Assembly (NCBI GenBank): GCA_963457665.1
Contig: OY735209.1
Location: 9,471,814 to 9,535,813, forward strand
DNA length: 64,000 bases
Source of the DNA: Thysanoteuthis rhombus
Taxonomy: Eukaryota > Mollusca > Cephalopoda > Oegopsida > Thysanoteuthidae
Direction: 5' to 3'
Numbering within the stretch: position 1 is the stretch's first letter; the number at the start of each line of letters is the position of its first letter. The position numbers and the translations under genes are program-made. The notes below the pieces were generated by a model. The model was not told the DNA's origin, made no database searches, and worked only from the letters and a program-made list of their open reading frames with translations. Shown piece by piece: positions 34,980 to 45,600 of this stretch.

Positions 34980-37900
34980 ATCACATTGTCTGATTGCAGA
35001 CTTTTATCATTTGAATTTATGCAACTGCTGAGAGCACAGGAAGTTCAGTCTTTAATATCCTCATCCAGTAATTCCACAACAAGCTTAGCTGAACATCTCT
35101 GCAGAAAACACACATTAAGCTGCAAGTGATCTTTGCTGATACACTGAACATCTTTTATTTACTCATGGTGCGCTTGATGAGAAGCCATATCTTATATGAT
35201 CGATGGTCTCATTTGGTGCTGGTGAAATGCCATCAGGTATTGCGACTTTGTTTTCCTTGCCACATTTCCATCCTTACAATGCGGGATCAAGTTTCAGAGG
35301 ATCTGATTCCAATGTAGGGTACCAGGTAGTAGACTGTAAATGGGTCCTTTTTTTTTTTCAAAAGCTTTATCTATGGGTGGGCTAAGATCTCAAAGGAGGT
35401 ACAGTTTTTCTGGTGTTCAAGCTGATTCTGTATTTGGTCATGTTCTTTGTTTCCAACATGTAGCAGCTACTAATCAAGGAAGCAGGATCCTTGATGATAA
35501 TATCAACACTAGCATCAACATCCCCAGGAAAATTCAATTGAATTCCTTTGTCTTCTCTATGCCATGATATAGTGCAATATCAGAACCAGATACTGCATAG
35601 ACTGCAAAGAGGCGAGAGATGATACTTTCCTTGTATGTTACAATACCATCTATATAAATCATATCATTCTCTCCACTCATTTCTTGCATAAGAACAATTG
35701 CTTTTAGTCCTAATTTCCAATAAAAGTGCATAGAGCACAAGTACATAAAACACACACACTGATTTAGTACCATTCTCAAGGACTGAATGAAAAGTTAACA
35801 GAGAAGTTCCATGAAGAGGTACCTTGTGGTTTTTAAAAAACCACTTATTAAGCTTATTGAGACCTTGGACATACTCAATAAATCTTTGCAAGTTAATAAT
35901 GTCGCAGTAGACGAAGACTGAGCGTTCAGACAATCGAACAATACCTGAGAGCCCAGGGTACCAAGGGGCCCAAGTAGCCAAAGATTAGCTTCTTTGTATG
36001 TTGTTGTGTTGGGTCTTCTTTTTCAAAGACAATGCCATTGTGTACTTGGATAGGTGTCATAGAGGAGCCAGTCACAATTGGAGAAAATTGTGTTCTCCTC
36101 AAAACAACTGTAGACACTAATTGGTCGCATACAAGTTTGATTATCTGTGATTTACCATGGCTGGTGATGAGAAATGTTGATTTGGCTGAAGGAGTGGAGG
36201 GTGGTGCTGTCAGTGAGGTTTTTCCACAGCCAGATCTTGTTGAAGATTTTATACAAAAGTCAAAATATCTATTAAAAACCAGATTAGTGTCACCCTTTTC
36301 AAACATGTCCAAGCATGTAACCTCTTACATTGTCTACATAGTCTGATACCAATACCCTCATGGGCCAATTGACTAACTACAATATTGCATGAATTACAGT
36401 AAGCTCTGGCTGCTTTATTTCATAAGATATAACTTTATATCCAGTCATCTTTGAATCAGGCTTTGCCTTGGTTGCCCTCATCTCACCACTGTCTTCAAAG
36501 AGAGATCTTGGAATCAGGTACAGCTCATGTTTTCAATTTTCATTGAATGATTAGTTAGTTTCGTTGTAATGACTCTGAAATAGATGAGGGAAGTGTTTTA
36601 ACTTTGACAAAGGGATGGACTGACAGTGATTTGGGCCCCTATGCCAAAGTGGTTACTAGCTCCTTGACCCATCTTATCCTACTCTCCATTCTATTCAGAT
36701 AGAACAGTGGGGATTCATAGTGTTATTCATCTTAGCTATAGCACATTGATTCATTTGAAGCCACTTCAAAAATGTGACTTTTGCTACTTGGGCCCCTTGC
36801 TGCCACAGGCCCTCAGGTATTGCCCAATAGCCTGAACGCTCAATCACTTTGACTTCATTAACTTGTACAGATTTCTGAAGTTTGTCCATAGCCTTTACAA
36901 GCTTACTGAGTGGTTTGTAAAACCCATGAAGTAACTCAGCATGAAAGTTCTCTGCCAGCTCTCAACCAATCTCGATACATCAATCTATATTGACATCCTT
37001 GTTTGGAAGCTTACCTGGGGGAATGTTCACAATGTCAGATGGATGTTCCTCAGTAGAAAATGGATTTTGTATTTTCTCTCAATCTTGTCTATCTGTAACA
37101 ATTATAGACGGCTCCCTCTCTCCTGGGTTTGGTTACATCTGTTTTTTGATTTGATTCCTTTAATTCCAAGATCTTTCCCAGGGTGCTGGACTTGGGACTT
37201 CTTGGCCAGCAACGCAAAGCCTTTTCATTTAGTATAATTTCTTCCATTCCCAAGGAACTATGGCCATAACACATAATAGTGGTCTCTGTCATCCTATTGG
37301 ACCAAATAGAATTCCACAGGACATTCTGATGCATCATGACATGCTCTCTGCAAATAAACTCCACAAGAAGATCTTTGGGTAGCTTGGTCATTTTAATCAA
37401 ATGCACTATTGTTGAATTCCAATGAACACGAGCAACAAGATAAAGGAAACTGAGCTCAAGAGTATGGAATGTGCAAAGGGTTTCTCTGTTTGTTCTGACA
37501 AATTGCATTGCCAAAATATTTGGCTGAATAAAGGCATCCAGCCACAAATGAGCAGATCTATTGATGGTGGCAATCAGTTCTAATCTAATTCATCAAATCA
37601 TCATAATCTTTCAAAGTTTTATCAACCGAAATAGGGCACAGTATCTCCTTTGCATGTGTGTGTAAAGCTTGGTTGTTCAGTTGGAAGTTGTCTCTAATCA
37701 GCATCTTTTCGACACCTTCCAATTCAGCCTTTAACGTGTCACCTAAGCCTGTGTTTACCATCAATATGCCAATACAACCAATAAAAGATATCAATGTATG
37801 CATTTTGCTTAGAACAGGGTAGATATTTTTCCATCTATCTGGCTGCAACCAAGTGACTTAAGTAATAATTCTGAATAATTGCTGGTCATTTGTAAATACT

Positions 37901-38070
37901 GTGCAATTCTGATCAGCCTTTTCAGTTGTAGACAGTACAAGGTGCATAGTAGTCAATAATGCATCTGGTTCAGCAGAATTCATATTGATGAGTGGTATGT
38001 ATGTTACATGTGAGGCTGGTTGGAGCTCTAGCCCCGACTCTCTGGTAACTTTTTGTATTGAATCCATTGT
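34980..38070 (-). pseudogene. Decayed gene of an expanded invertebrate family, function unknown
   Basis: Open - strand blocks continue one another in a single protein order despite stops and shifts. They are 38067-37860 (with CTVFTNDQQLFRI), 37848-37585 (HTLISFIGCIGIL, then GVEKML), 37547-37250 (WNSIWSNRMTETTIM, LNEKALRCW), 36889-36695 (QVAKVTFLKW), 36312-36150 (NLVFNRYFDFCIKSSTR), 36100-35930 and 35779-35560 (AVYAVSGSDIALYHGIEKTK). A further degenerate tail reaches about 34980. I recall this order, especially the SGCDT-like and GIGK-like motif, from a highly expanded, uncharacterised family in invertebrate genomes; that is memory, not a search. There are at least six frame interruptions, so it is not functional. 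It fills the 4.5 kb inverted-repeat element, so it is probably that element's cargo or protein. Confidence 0.6.
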
Positions 38071-38654
38071 ACTCAGGAACTTTTACATCATTGGCAGTTA
38101 GTTGGAAGAAACGGAGATCATTTCTTGAGACAAAGTCACAGATTACTGCGTCATTAATAACTTTTTCAATCTATCAATCCAAAAATAGTTAAATCAATTG
38201 TTATCAGGAAAATTTATATGAAGAAAAGATCACAGCAGTTCTATCACTCAAAAAGCAGCTCTTACTTAGATTTTATCTACCACAAATTTGTGATAGAATG
38301 CAAAATGAACTTAAGCTTGCTGAGATACTGAGAGTAACTTCATCCTTCAAAAGATTAAGGAACTTATTCAATACTATCTGACAAGGTCAAGGTTAATTGA
38401 GAGTTTAGGTCAAGTGACACATGAATCAGTTTTTACAGAGGTGACAGAACTTAGTAAATTTGATAAAGCTTCTATTTCTTTGATAAGCTCTCAAATATTT
38501 ATGTCACTGCCCTTAAACAGTACATGATTTTAGATGAGAATGCCATTAGGTAGTATAGAACATAGGTTATGGGAATATCAGACTTTAATTTCTTAATTTT
38601 TACTGAGATACATTTTATATTGGTTTACCTCAGTGAATCTTAAATTGAGTATAT

Positions 38655-38900
38655 ATGTAATTTTCTGTTTAGTTTCAACCTCTGGTTTTATAACAATTTG
38701 TTTCAGCAAATAATTTTCTTTCGAATGAAATATTAATGTATATTTGGACAACTTGGATTTCGACCTCTATTGGGTCTCAGCCCAAATGATGCCATTTTGG
38801 ATTTGCCCAAATATTCCTGTTTGTTCAAGCTTTGACAGGTGGCATCAATCAGATTCTGATTCAGGACTAAATTCTGATGAAAAACAGTGAAAGAAAAACC
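38655..38900 (-). repeat. Right inverted repeat of the 4.5 kb element
   Basis: Reverse complement of 34370-34610 at roughly three-quarters identity by eye. It includes AGGTGGCATCAAT and AGGACTAAATTCTGATGA in the outer half. Confidence 0.65.
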
Positions 38901-39874
38901 CATAGCATGCTAAAAGGCAAGCTTCTTTGCAATTTTCTGTAATTCCCGCAAGACTACGTCCATTAATTGATCTTAGACTATTTTTAATCTTTAGAATAAC
39001 TTTTAAAAGTCCTTTTCAGAAAAAATATTTTAATTACTCGTCAATTAATTTGATCTGAGACAGAGCTAATTCAAAAAATAAAAGCAGAAATATGAATAAC
39101 CATAATTGAGCATTTTAAAGTTCAGCAAGAATTTTAAGTTGTTTATGATTCACTTAGAAAATTTCAGATACTCACCCATTATACTGAAAAATTGAACGTA
39201 TCAAATAACTGTGGCCCTATGAAGTGCCCAACCAACCAGCCAAGTGAGCTACAGATTATTCTCTCTCGAGTGTTCATGTGTCTGTGGCTATGTGTCTCTG
39301 GGTACTCCTGATCACATTTTTGGGGTTACAGCCTCAAAAATTTGCATACCCTCTCCACTAGGCATCATCTAGGGATGCTTCTTTTTTGTATGTTCAAAAA
39401 ATTGCTTTTTTTGGTCTTTATGGTCATTTTGGACCAACTGACAATGCCCAAAGATGAAATATTTTTTAAAATAATTTCCGATAAAAGATCCATTTGAAAA
39501 AATATTTTTCAGATAATTGTTCTGGTACATGTGCGGGCTATGGTGATCCATTTATGTGAGATACAGATATTATTATGATAAAGTTGATGTTGCAATATAT
39601 AATATAAAGTTCCTGTCTTTATCATTGCACAGAAACTATCATGCAACTGGCTAATATGACAATATTTCAAATTTTAACCGGATATGTGAGCTAGAGGGAT
39701 GAAAATCTAAACGTACACCTTAATGTGACCACAAAAAACAGTTTTTCTGTTTTGGGGAAAATTCCTCCGCAAAAGAGTTTTTTTGCTTACACACTGACAG
39801 AGTTTTCTTCTAATTGTAGTACGATGATTTATATACTAAAATTGATCCTTTAATGGTACAAGAGAGAAGCCCAA

Positions 39875-40040
39875 ATTTCAACTATTTCATCAATCTGATA
39901 TTTTGGCTGTATCAAAAAAGGTTTTAAATTATGTATTCATTATATGAGACCAGATGAAGAAATTGAACCATTTCATCAATCTGATGTTTTGGCTTCATCA
40001 AAAAAAAGTTTTTAAAATATATATTTAATATAAGACCAGA
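39875..40040 (+). repeat. Diverged tandem duplication of about 85 bp
   Basis: TTTCATCAATCTGATATTTTGGCT and a GAGACCAGATGAAG end recur as TTTCATCAATCTGATGTTTTGGCT and AAGACCAGACAAAAAG. Non-coding. Confidence 0.55.
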
Positions 40041-40976
40041 CAAAAAGAATTATGTGGAGGTCAGATGAAAAAAATTTGATTCTCTGTAATATTATTCTTT
40101 AATTTATGGAAAAAAAGTAGAAAAATGCTCTGAAGAATAAAAAAGTGGGTCACATGAAAAACCCAACAAGAATAGATTGTGGGTGGTATCATTTTTTTAG
40201 TTTTTGGATGCAGTGAAATGAAAAGCTTTGAAAGTAAATATTTAGGATGTTAGACCAGGTGAAAGAAAATGTACAGTCACGAATCATTGGATTTTTGAGG
40301 TTAGGGGAGGGGTTAGCACTCCAAGTGTTGGGATTTTGTGGTCAGAAGTTTTGTCCTAGGGTGTTTTGTCCCCTGGGAATTTTGTCCTAAGCCCAGTAGC
40401 TCTGGGACCCCTAACAGCTGCTCAGTTTGCTTATGCTTTGGGTCAGGCTCCGAAACCAATTCCAAAAAGGTACTGAAAATAAATAAGTTTTCATTGTTAC
40501 CTGCGATGAACATTGACAGGTCAATAAATGCTAAAATCATTTTTCAAACTAAATTTGAAAAGGTTCAAAGCGTTCGTAAGAAAGGAGTTGGTGAAGAAAG
40601 ATGAATGTTTTTTCTTCTTTTTTTACATCTCACTATGTCATACTGTTCTTTTTTCAATCAGTTTTCAAAATGAAAATGCGATGTAAGATGCATTCATAAT
40701 TCAGGAAACGTAGACATTTTTAGCATATTCCATATTGTAAGCCTCAAGAAAATCAGTCAGTGTCCATTTTCAGAGAGTTTAAAAATAAAAAAAAAGTCTC
40801 TTAACAGTTCTACATTATTCTTTTTCTTAATCAATTGGAAATAGTTGTTGCCAAATATGGTCAAAAATAGTGTGAACAATATTATAGGTTTTGAATGGAG
40901 TCTGTTCTCTCTTTCTTGTTTCCGTTTAAAATAGATAAGGAATAAATGGCATGAAAGAGAAAAAAATGAAGGTTAT

Positions 40977-41764
40977 CTTTGCAAATCAGGCACTAAAAAA
41001 CACTTGTGTAAATATTGAAAAAATGCTACCTTTCTAAATGGCAAAAAATGGCTGAAAATGGTCAGCTTTTTTCATTTCGGGCTAACTTTGTAGCTAAGAA
41101 TGTTAAGTACACTTGAAAAATTGTACGAAGACTCCTGAAATGTTTTGTACAAAAACTGAAAAGGCAGTTTGGCACTTTGTATACACTGTTTCTATTGTAC
41201 CTGTGTGAGTTCATAATCTGAAATGTTTTGACGAAAAACTGAAGATATATATATATTTAGTGTAATTATTACACTAAATATATACATCTTCAGCCTTGGT
41301 ATCTGATCAATATGAACATGAAAATGAAGGTAAAAAACAACAAATTACTGGCTTCTATTTTCAGTATTTTGTTTATATCTGATACATGTTTTATATATTT
41401 TTATTATTGTATTAATTTCTGATCAATGTTGAGTACACTTGAAAAATCATTTAAAGGCTCCAATTATCAAGTAACGTTTAAATCTTATTTTAACAGATAT
41501 AATACTTTAAAATAATAATAATCATATTTTTTTCATCTATTCTCATTATTGTCTCAACACCTGATCAATGCTTTGTATAATTAGTTACGCCTTTTGGCAC
41601 CTTTGTATGAATTTTTGAGTGTACTCAACATCCTCAGCTATAAAGTTAGCTTGAAATGAACAGAGGAAAAAAAATCTAGCAACTTTCAATCATTTTTAGC
41701 CATAGAGGGAGATAACTTTTTACAATATTTACACAAGTGTCTTTTTAGTGCCTGATTTGCAAGG
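40977..41764. mobile_element. Fold-back element with about 170-bp inverted arms
   Basis: 40977-41150 and 41595-41764 are inverted copies. Both begin, from the outside, with TTGCAAATCAGGCACTAAAA followed by ACACTTGTGTAAATATTG, and later share GCTAACTTT.TAGCT and GTTNAGTACACT. The middle holds a separate 55-bp palindrome (41239-41293) and a direct repeat of GTACACTTGAAAAAT (41110, 41432). No coding capacity. It ends about 130 bp before the tRNA-Arg. Confidence 0.75.
41239..41293. repeat. 55-bp near-perfect palindrome
   Basis: CTGAAGAT..ATATTTAGTGTAA pairs with TTACACTAAATATA..ATCTTCAG around a short centre. As RNA or single-stranded DNA it would form a hairpin of over 20 bp. It lies inside the fold-back element. 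Confidence 0.85.
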
Positions 41765-41892
41765 ATTACTGAAATAAATATACCAAGCAACCTGCACATG
41801 AAACGAGTAGGGTTGTTCAAATATTTTTGAGATAAAAATAGATATTTGAGGTAGGAAGAATGGAAACGCTGGAAAAATAACGTAACAATATC

Positions 41893-41965
41893 CGACCCTG
41901 ATGGGACTTGAACCCACAATCTTCGGCTCCGGAGGCCGACGCCTTATCCATTAGGCCACAGGGCC
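41893..41965 (-). tRNA. tRNA-Arg (anticodon CCG)
   Basis: Full 73-nt cloverleaf on the - strand. The acceptor GGCCCTG pairs with CAGGGTC (one G-U pair) and the discriminator is G. The D arm carries the A box TGGCCTAATGG. The anticodon stem TCGGC/GCCGA encloses loop CTCCGGA, so the anticodon CCG reads CGG. The T arm has loop TTCAAGT. A run of five T on the transcribed strand (41873-41877) gives a pol III stop about 16 nt downstream. CCA is not encoded, as usual for eukaryotes. It sits about 130 bp from a fold-back element and 650 bp upstream of HUS1, in the opposite direction. Confidence 0.96.
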
Positions 41966-42592
41966 ACGCCAAAGAGGGAAGAAATTTAAGTATATATTCC
42001 ATAGAAGAAATTTAGCACTGAATCTTCATTAACAACATCGATATTCTAACTCGAGATTTGTGAATAACGTCAAAAATCTGACTAAGAAAAAAACCAGGGT
42101 GAAAAATTCACGTATTCTCGTCTGCGTTGATCACCGAGCCAAATCTACATCGTTTTTGTTCTATTTAAGCGACTAAAATTAACGTAAATCAGAAAAAAAC
42201 GAATGACTACGACATTGTTATTTAGATATTAGGTCTACCTAATTTCATTTTTATTCACTGTGTACGAATTACCCAGAAAAAAGATATAAAAATCTGGTGA
42301 GAAAATATATAAAAGAATGTAAATAACAACAAAGTGTTTCGTGCGTGATGCATCCTGCCCAACTTTCAAAGCCTAATTCATTCTTTTTGAGTAAAGAAAT
42401 AAAAACAGACGATAATGTTCGTCATTCTCAAAGTGAAAAAAAATTATAACTTGTTTTTTTTTTCGTTCTTAGTAAATTAAAAAGTCTTTATAATGAGAAG
42501 AAAAAATAATCAAATAATAGGTAAAAAAAGAAAATATCGAAGATAGAGGAATTATATCTCGAGTCAGTGCATCACGTCTTATTTGGAGTAAA

Positions 42593-42601
42593 TGGCGGGA
42601 A
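42593..42601 (+). promoter_or_regulatory. E2F-like site next to the HUS1 start
   Basis: TGGCGGGAA lies 12 bases upstream of the HUS1 ATG and matches the TTSSCGGGAA-type core bound by E2F factors. HUS1 acts in S phase, so E2F control would make sense, but one short motif is weak evidence. It may lie in the 5' untranslated region. Confidence 0.3.
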
Positions 42602-42613
42602 TCATCAACCAAC

Positions 42614-42665
42614 ATGAGGTTTCGTGGAAAACTCGTAGATACTGCCTGTATCCAACATTTTTCTC
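42614..42665 (+). CDS. HUS1: HUS1 coding exon 1
   Basis: Encodes 17 residues plus the first base of an Arg codon: start [17 protein letters not shown]. The donor is gtatgt at 42666. Its length of 52 nt and phase 1 end match what I recall of vertebrate HUS1 exon 1, which supports an ancestral intron position. It is too short to be found by an ORF length cutoff and was found by searching for the missing amino end. Confidence 0.93.
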
Positions 42666-45600
42666 GTATGTCTTTCCTAAATGATAATCTTTTATTTAAC
42701 AACATAACACTCTGACACTTACTGAAATATCTATCTCTTTCATAACTATGGATATCGTACTAAATTTAGATCACATGAAACGAACACAGTGCAACTGCCA
42801 CAAAAAATGGACAGATCTCAACTTCCGTATTCTGTGATGTAGTTGTATTTGTTCATTTTGTGGGTAATTGTTTGGGTGGGATTCGCTAAAAAAGGGTAGA
42901 AACTAATATAGACGCTATACAACACATGATAAAAACACAATTCTTGAATTAAGTGGACGATTCGGTACTAAAAGGAGACTTCTTATTTATAAGTGTTCAG
43001 GAGGACAAATACTGTAACTAGTATTAGAAAATTACTATTTTAGTGTTACTGTAAAGTCGAATATGGAAAGAAAAAGATTTAATCTTTTATTTTTATTGCA
43101 ATCCCAAGCTCAAACACAAGAGACACTAACCCTAAACTATCCTTTGTAGTTAAATCTAAGTGCAGTTTTAAAAGGTGAAGTTTTCTGTTTGCTTTCATTT
43201 GTTCCGTAATAGCTAGCAGCAGCAGCTGAGATAATTATTCATACTAGTTACCTTCCTTCTCTTGCGGATCCTATCTGAACAATTTTCATTTTCTATTACA
43301 ATTGAAGTATATTTCATTCTTGAATCGCATCGCATTTTAGGCAAAAAATATCAATATTAAAATGAAATAAATAGATTTTAAGAATTCGGATTTTTTTTTT
43401 TTTCATGTTGGTCTACTTTGCTTAGAATATATGTATAAAAAGAATTTCATTTTTCAACTATATGAAATCAATATTATTTCGATATATAAAGCAACTAGAA
43501 AAACATTTTCATTAATTCAAACTCAGATTTTGATTTATAAAGTCAACGTTTCTTATACTCAGCAAAAACTCAATCATGATGCCATTTTCGATGACAGTGA
43601 AAAATATTTTTTGAAATTTCATACTCAAAATCCTCCCAAGAAAAAAGTTCCAGTTAAATGCAGATAATTTATGGGGAAAATACTTAGTTTTATCTTTATT
43701 CAACAAAACTGTGCTAAAAACATCCTATATTTTGCATTAAAAAATTGAAAAATACATTTTTAACACAATCAGTCAGCATATTTGTAAAGTGATTAAATGT
43801 TTATAATTGAATGATAACTGGTGGACTATTTTTTGCTGTCATCTCAGCTGTACAGAAAACACAGGAAATACAGTTGAATTTATGCATCACAGCTGTGCAT
43901 TGTAAAAAAAAGTGTTGTCATCTGCATTAAACATTTGCAGGTTCCCATAATTTGAAATGACCGATTTGAATGTCTGCTGTTTAGCTTTTGTAGCCAAGTC
44001 GGGTTTTCCCAGTCAGCCACATTTCCAAAAATGGAGAATGCAAGTTCAAATCTTGTCAGAGGCTTATTTTTTCATTCCCTATTTATGCTATTTACTTGAT
44101 AATTGTAGAATGTAAAAATGACCTAAACTTTGTGATAAAAAGCATCAAAAATAAGATGAGAGTAATAGAGTTAAAAAAAAAATGAACAATAAAAAAAATG
44201 GCTAGAAAACTCACTCCTTGGTTAATTTAAAAAAAACACTGTAAATCCTCTTATTAGTGGACTGATGGGGGTGATGCAAGTTCCATTAATGTTGATTATC
44301 TGGTATTACCGAATTATGTATAAGAAAAAGAAAAAGTAATTCCCTTGAATCTTTTCTTTTTTAAATTTTCAAAGCCAGATACACAATGAAAACAGTTCCT
44401 CACAAAAGGGTTCTGGGTCTGAGCAACATACTGGGAGTTGAATACAGATATTTTTCGTTTAATTTCATTCGATGATTTATTACAAATCATTATTATCAAT
44501 TTTTATGATTACTTTTTACCTTCTGCTTCAAGGGGAGTTACTTTTTTTCACAGTCATTTAGACCAAACTCTCATATTAGTACCTAGATGTAATTAACACT
44601 AAAAGAATATGAATTAGTCATAAATGAAGGAAATAAGACCAATTTTATCTACACTATACTCTAGAGCATACTGCCTTAGTTTGTCTGTGGTCTCAAATAT
44701 GTCCAACACATTTGTTTCTTTACACCGTCTTCATCACACACCTGTGCCATATATTTTTTGGTAATACCAGTTCCACCTATTTGTTAGGAAACCATTGTAA
44801 GTGATAGCATGAGATAGCACAATAAATCCAGGGGTCATAAAGGGAGTGACTTAGTAAATACTACTTCCACTGAGAGTGTAAATAAATAAGGTGGAGTGAG
44901 AGTTTCTGCTGCCTACCAGTCACTTTGCGCACCAACTGACAGGACTGGTAATTTCAAATATTTTCAATATTCCTGTTGTAGATGAAATGTTTGCCATGAA
45001 CAGATTTTGTCCAGTATTTCTGAAATCTGGTGATAAGAGGTCCGTTAATAAGGGGGTTTACAGCATCAAATTAGATTTGGTGGCAAATCCAGAAAATTTA
45101 TTTAATATGAGAGATATTTTTTCATATATGAACACAGTAATTTGAAGTATGGAAATTTGAAATACTGTTACCTCCCGTGCATCGAATCTATACATGAACT
45201 GATTTTCATTCAGTTTTTAGTTTGTGTATGGCATTGAGAGAGGTTTGCACCTTCTGCGTGCTCTTTTGTTTATATTGGATTCATCTGAAGGACAAGGTAG
45301 CTATGTTAGGAGAAGATCGGACTGAACACAATGTGACCGGGTTACCAAAAATTAAATTGTTTCATGTTTCTCCTACGTTTGAATTGAAAAATTTTGTTTT
45401 TGTTTTTCAGGAGTATTGGGTACAATCGCGAAATTGTGTAAGACATGTGTGTTGAGAATAACACCTGATAAAGTTTATTTCATTCTCATGGAAAAGTCTG
45501 TTACCGGTGGAACGCATACGTGGTGTGAACTCCCTCAGGTAAAAACACTCTTATGACAATAGACCTGGTCTGAGTTTTTGTTGTTTTTTAATTAAAGTGT

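Larger units (their letters stand above)
34370..38900 (-). mobile_element. TIR-bounded 4.5 kb element carrying a decayed gene
   Basis: Long imperfect inverted repeats lie at about 34370-34610 and 38655-38900. The outer blocks share TCATCAGAATTTAGTCCT, GATGCCACCT and TCAAAGCTT in the same order and spacing when one arm is reverse-complemented. The inner blocks share GGTTGAAA and GAAAATTA motifs. Between them lie a 31-bp minisatellite and a broken - strand reading frame (about 38070 to 34980). This is the layout of a cut-and-paste DNA element. No clear target-site duplication or exact end is visible, and I do not recognise a catalytic transposase motif. It could instead be a segment trapped between two copies of an unrelated repeat. 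Confidence 0.6.

Noticed and set aside
36032..36346. 104-codon + strand frame
   Set aside because: Shadow of the - strand decayed gene, whose family motifs read on the other strand.
45222..45455. 77-codon + strand frame at HUS1 exon 2
   Set aside because: It is in a different frame from the conserved HUS1 reading and crosses the acceptor site.
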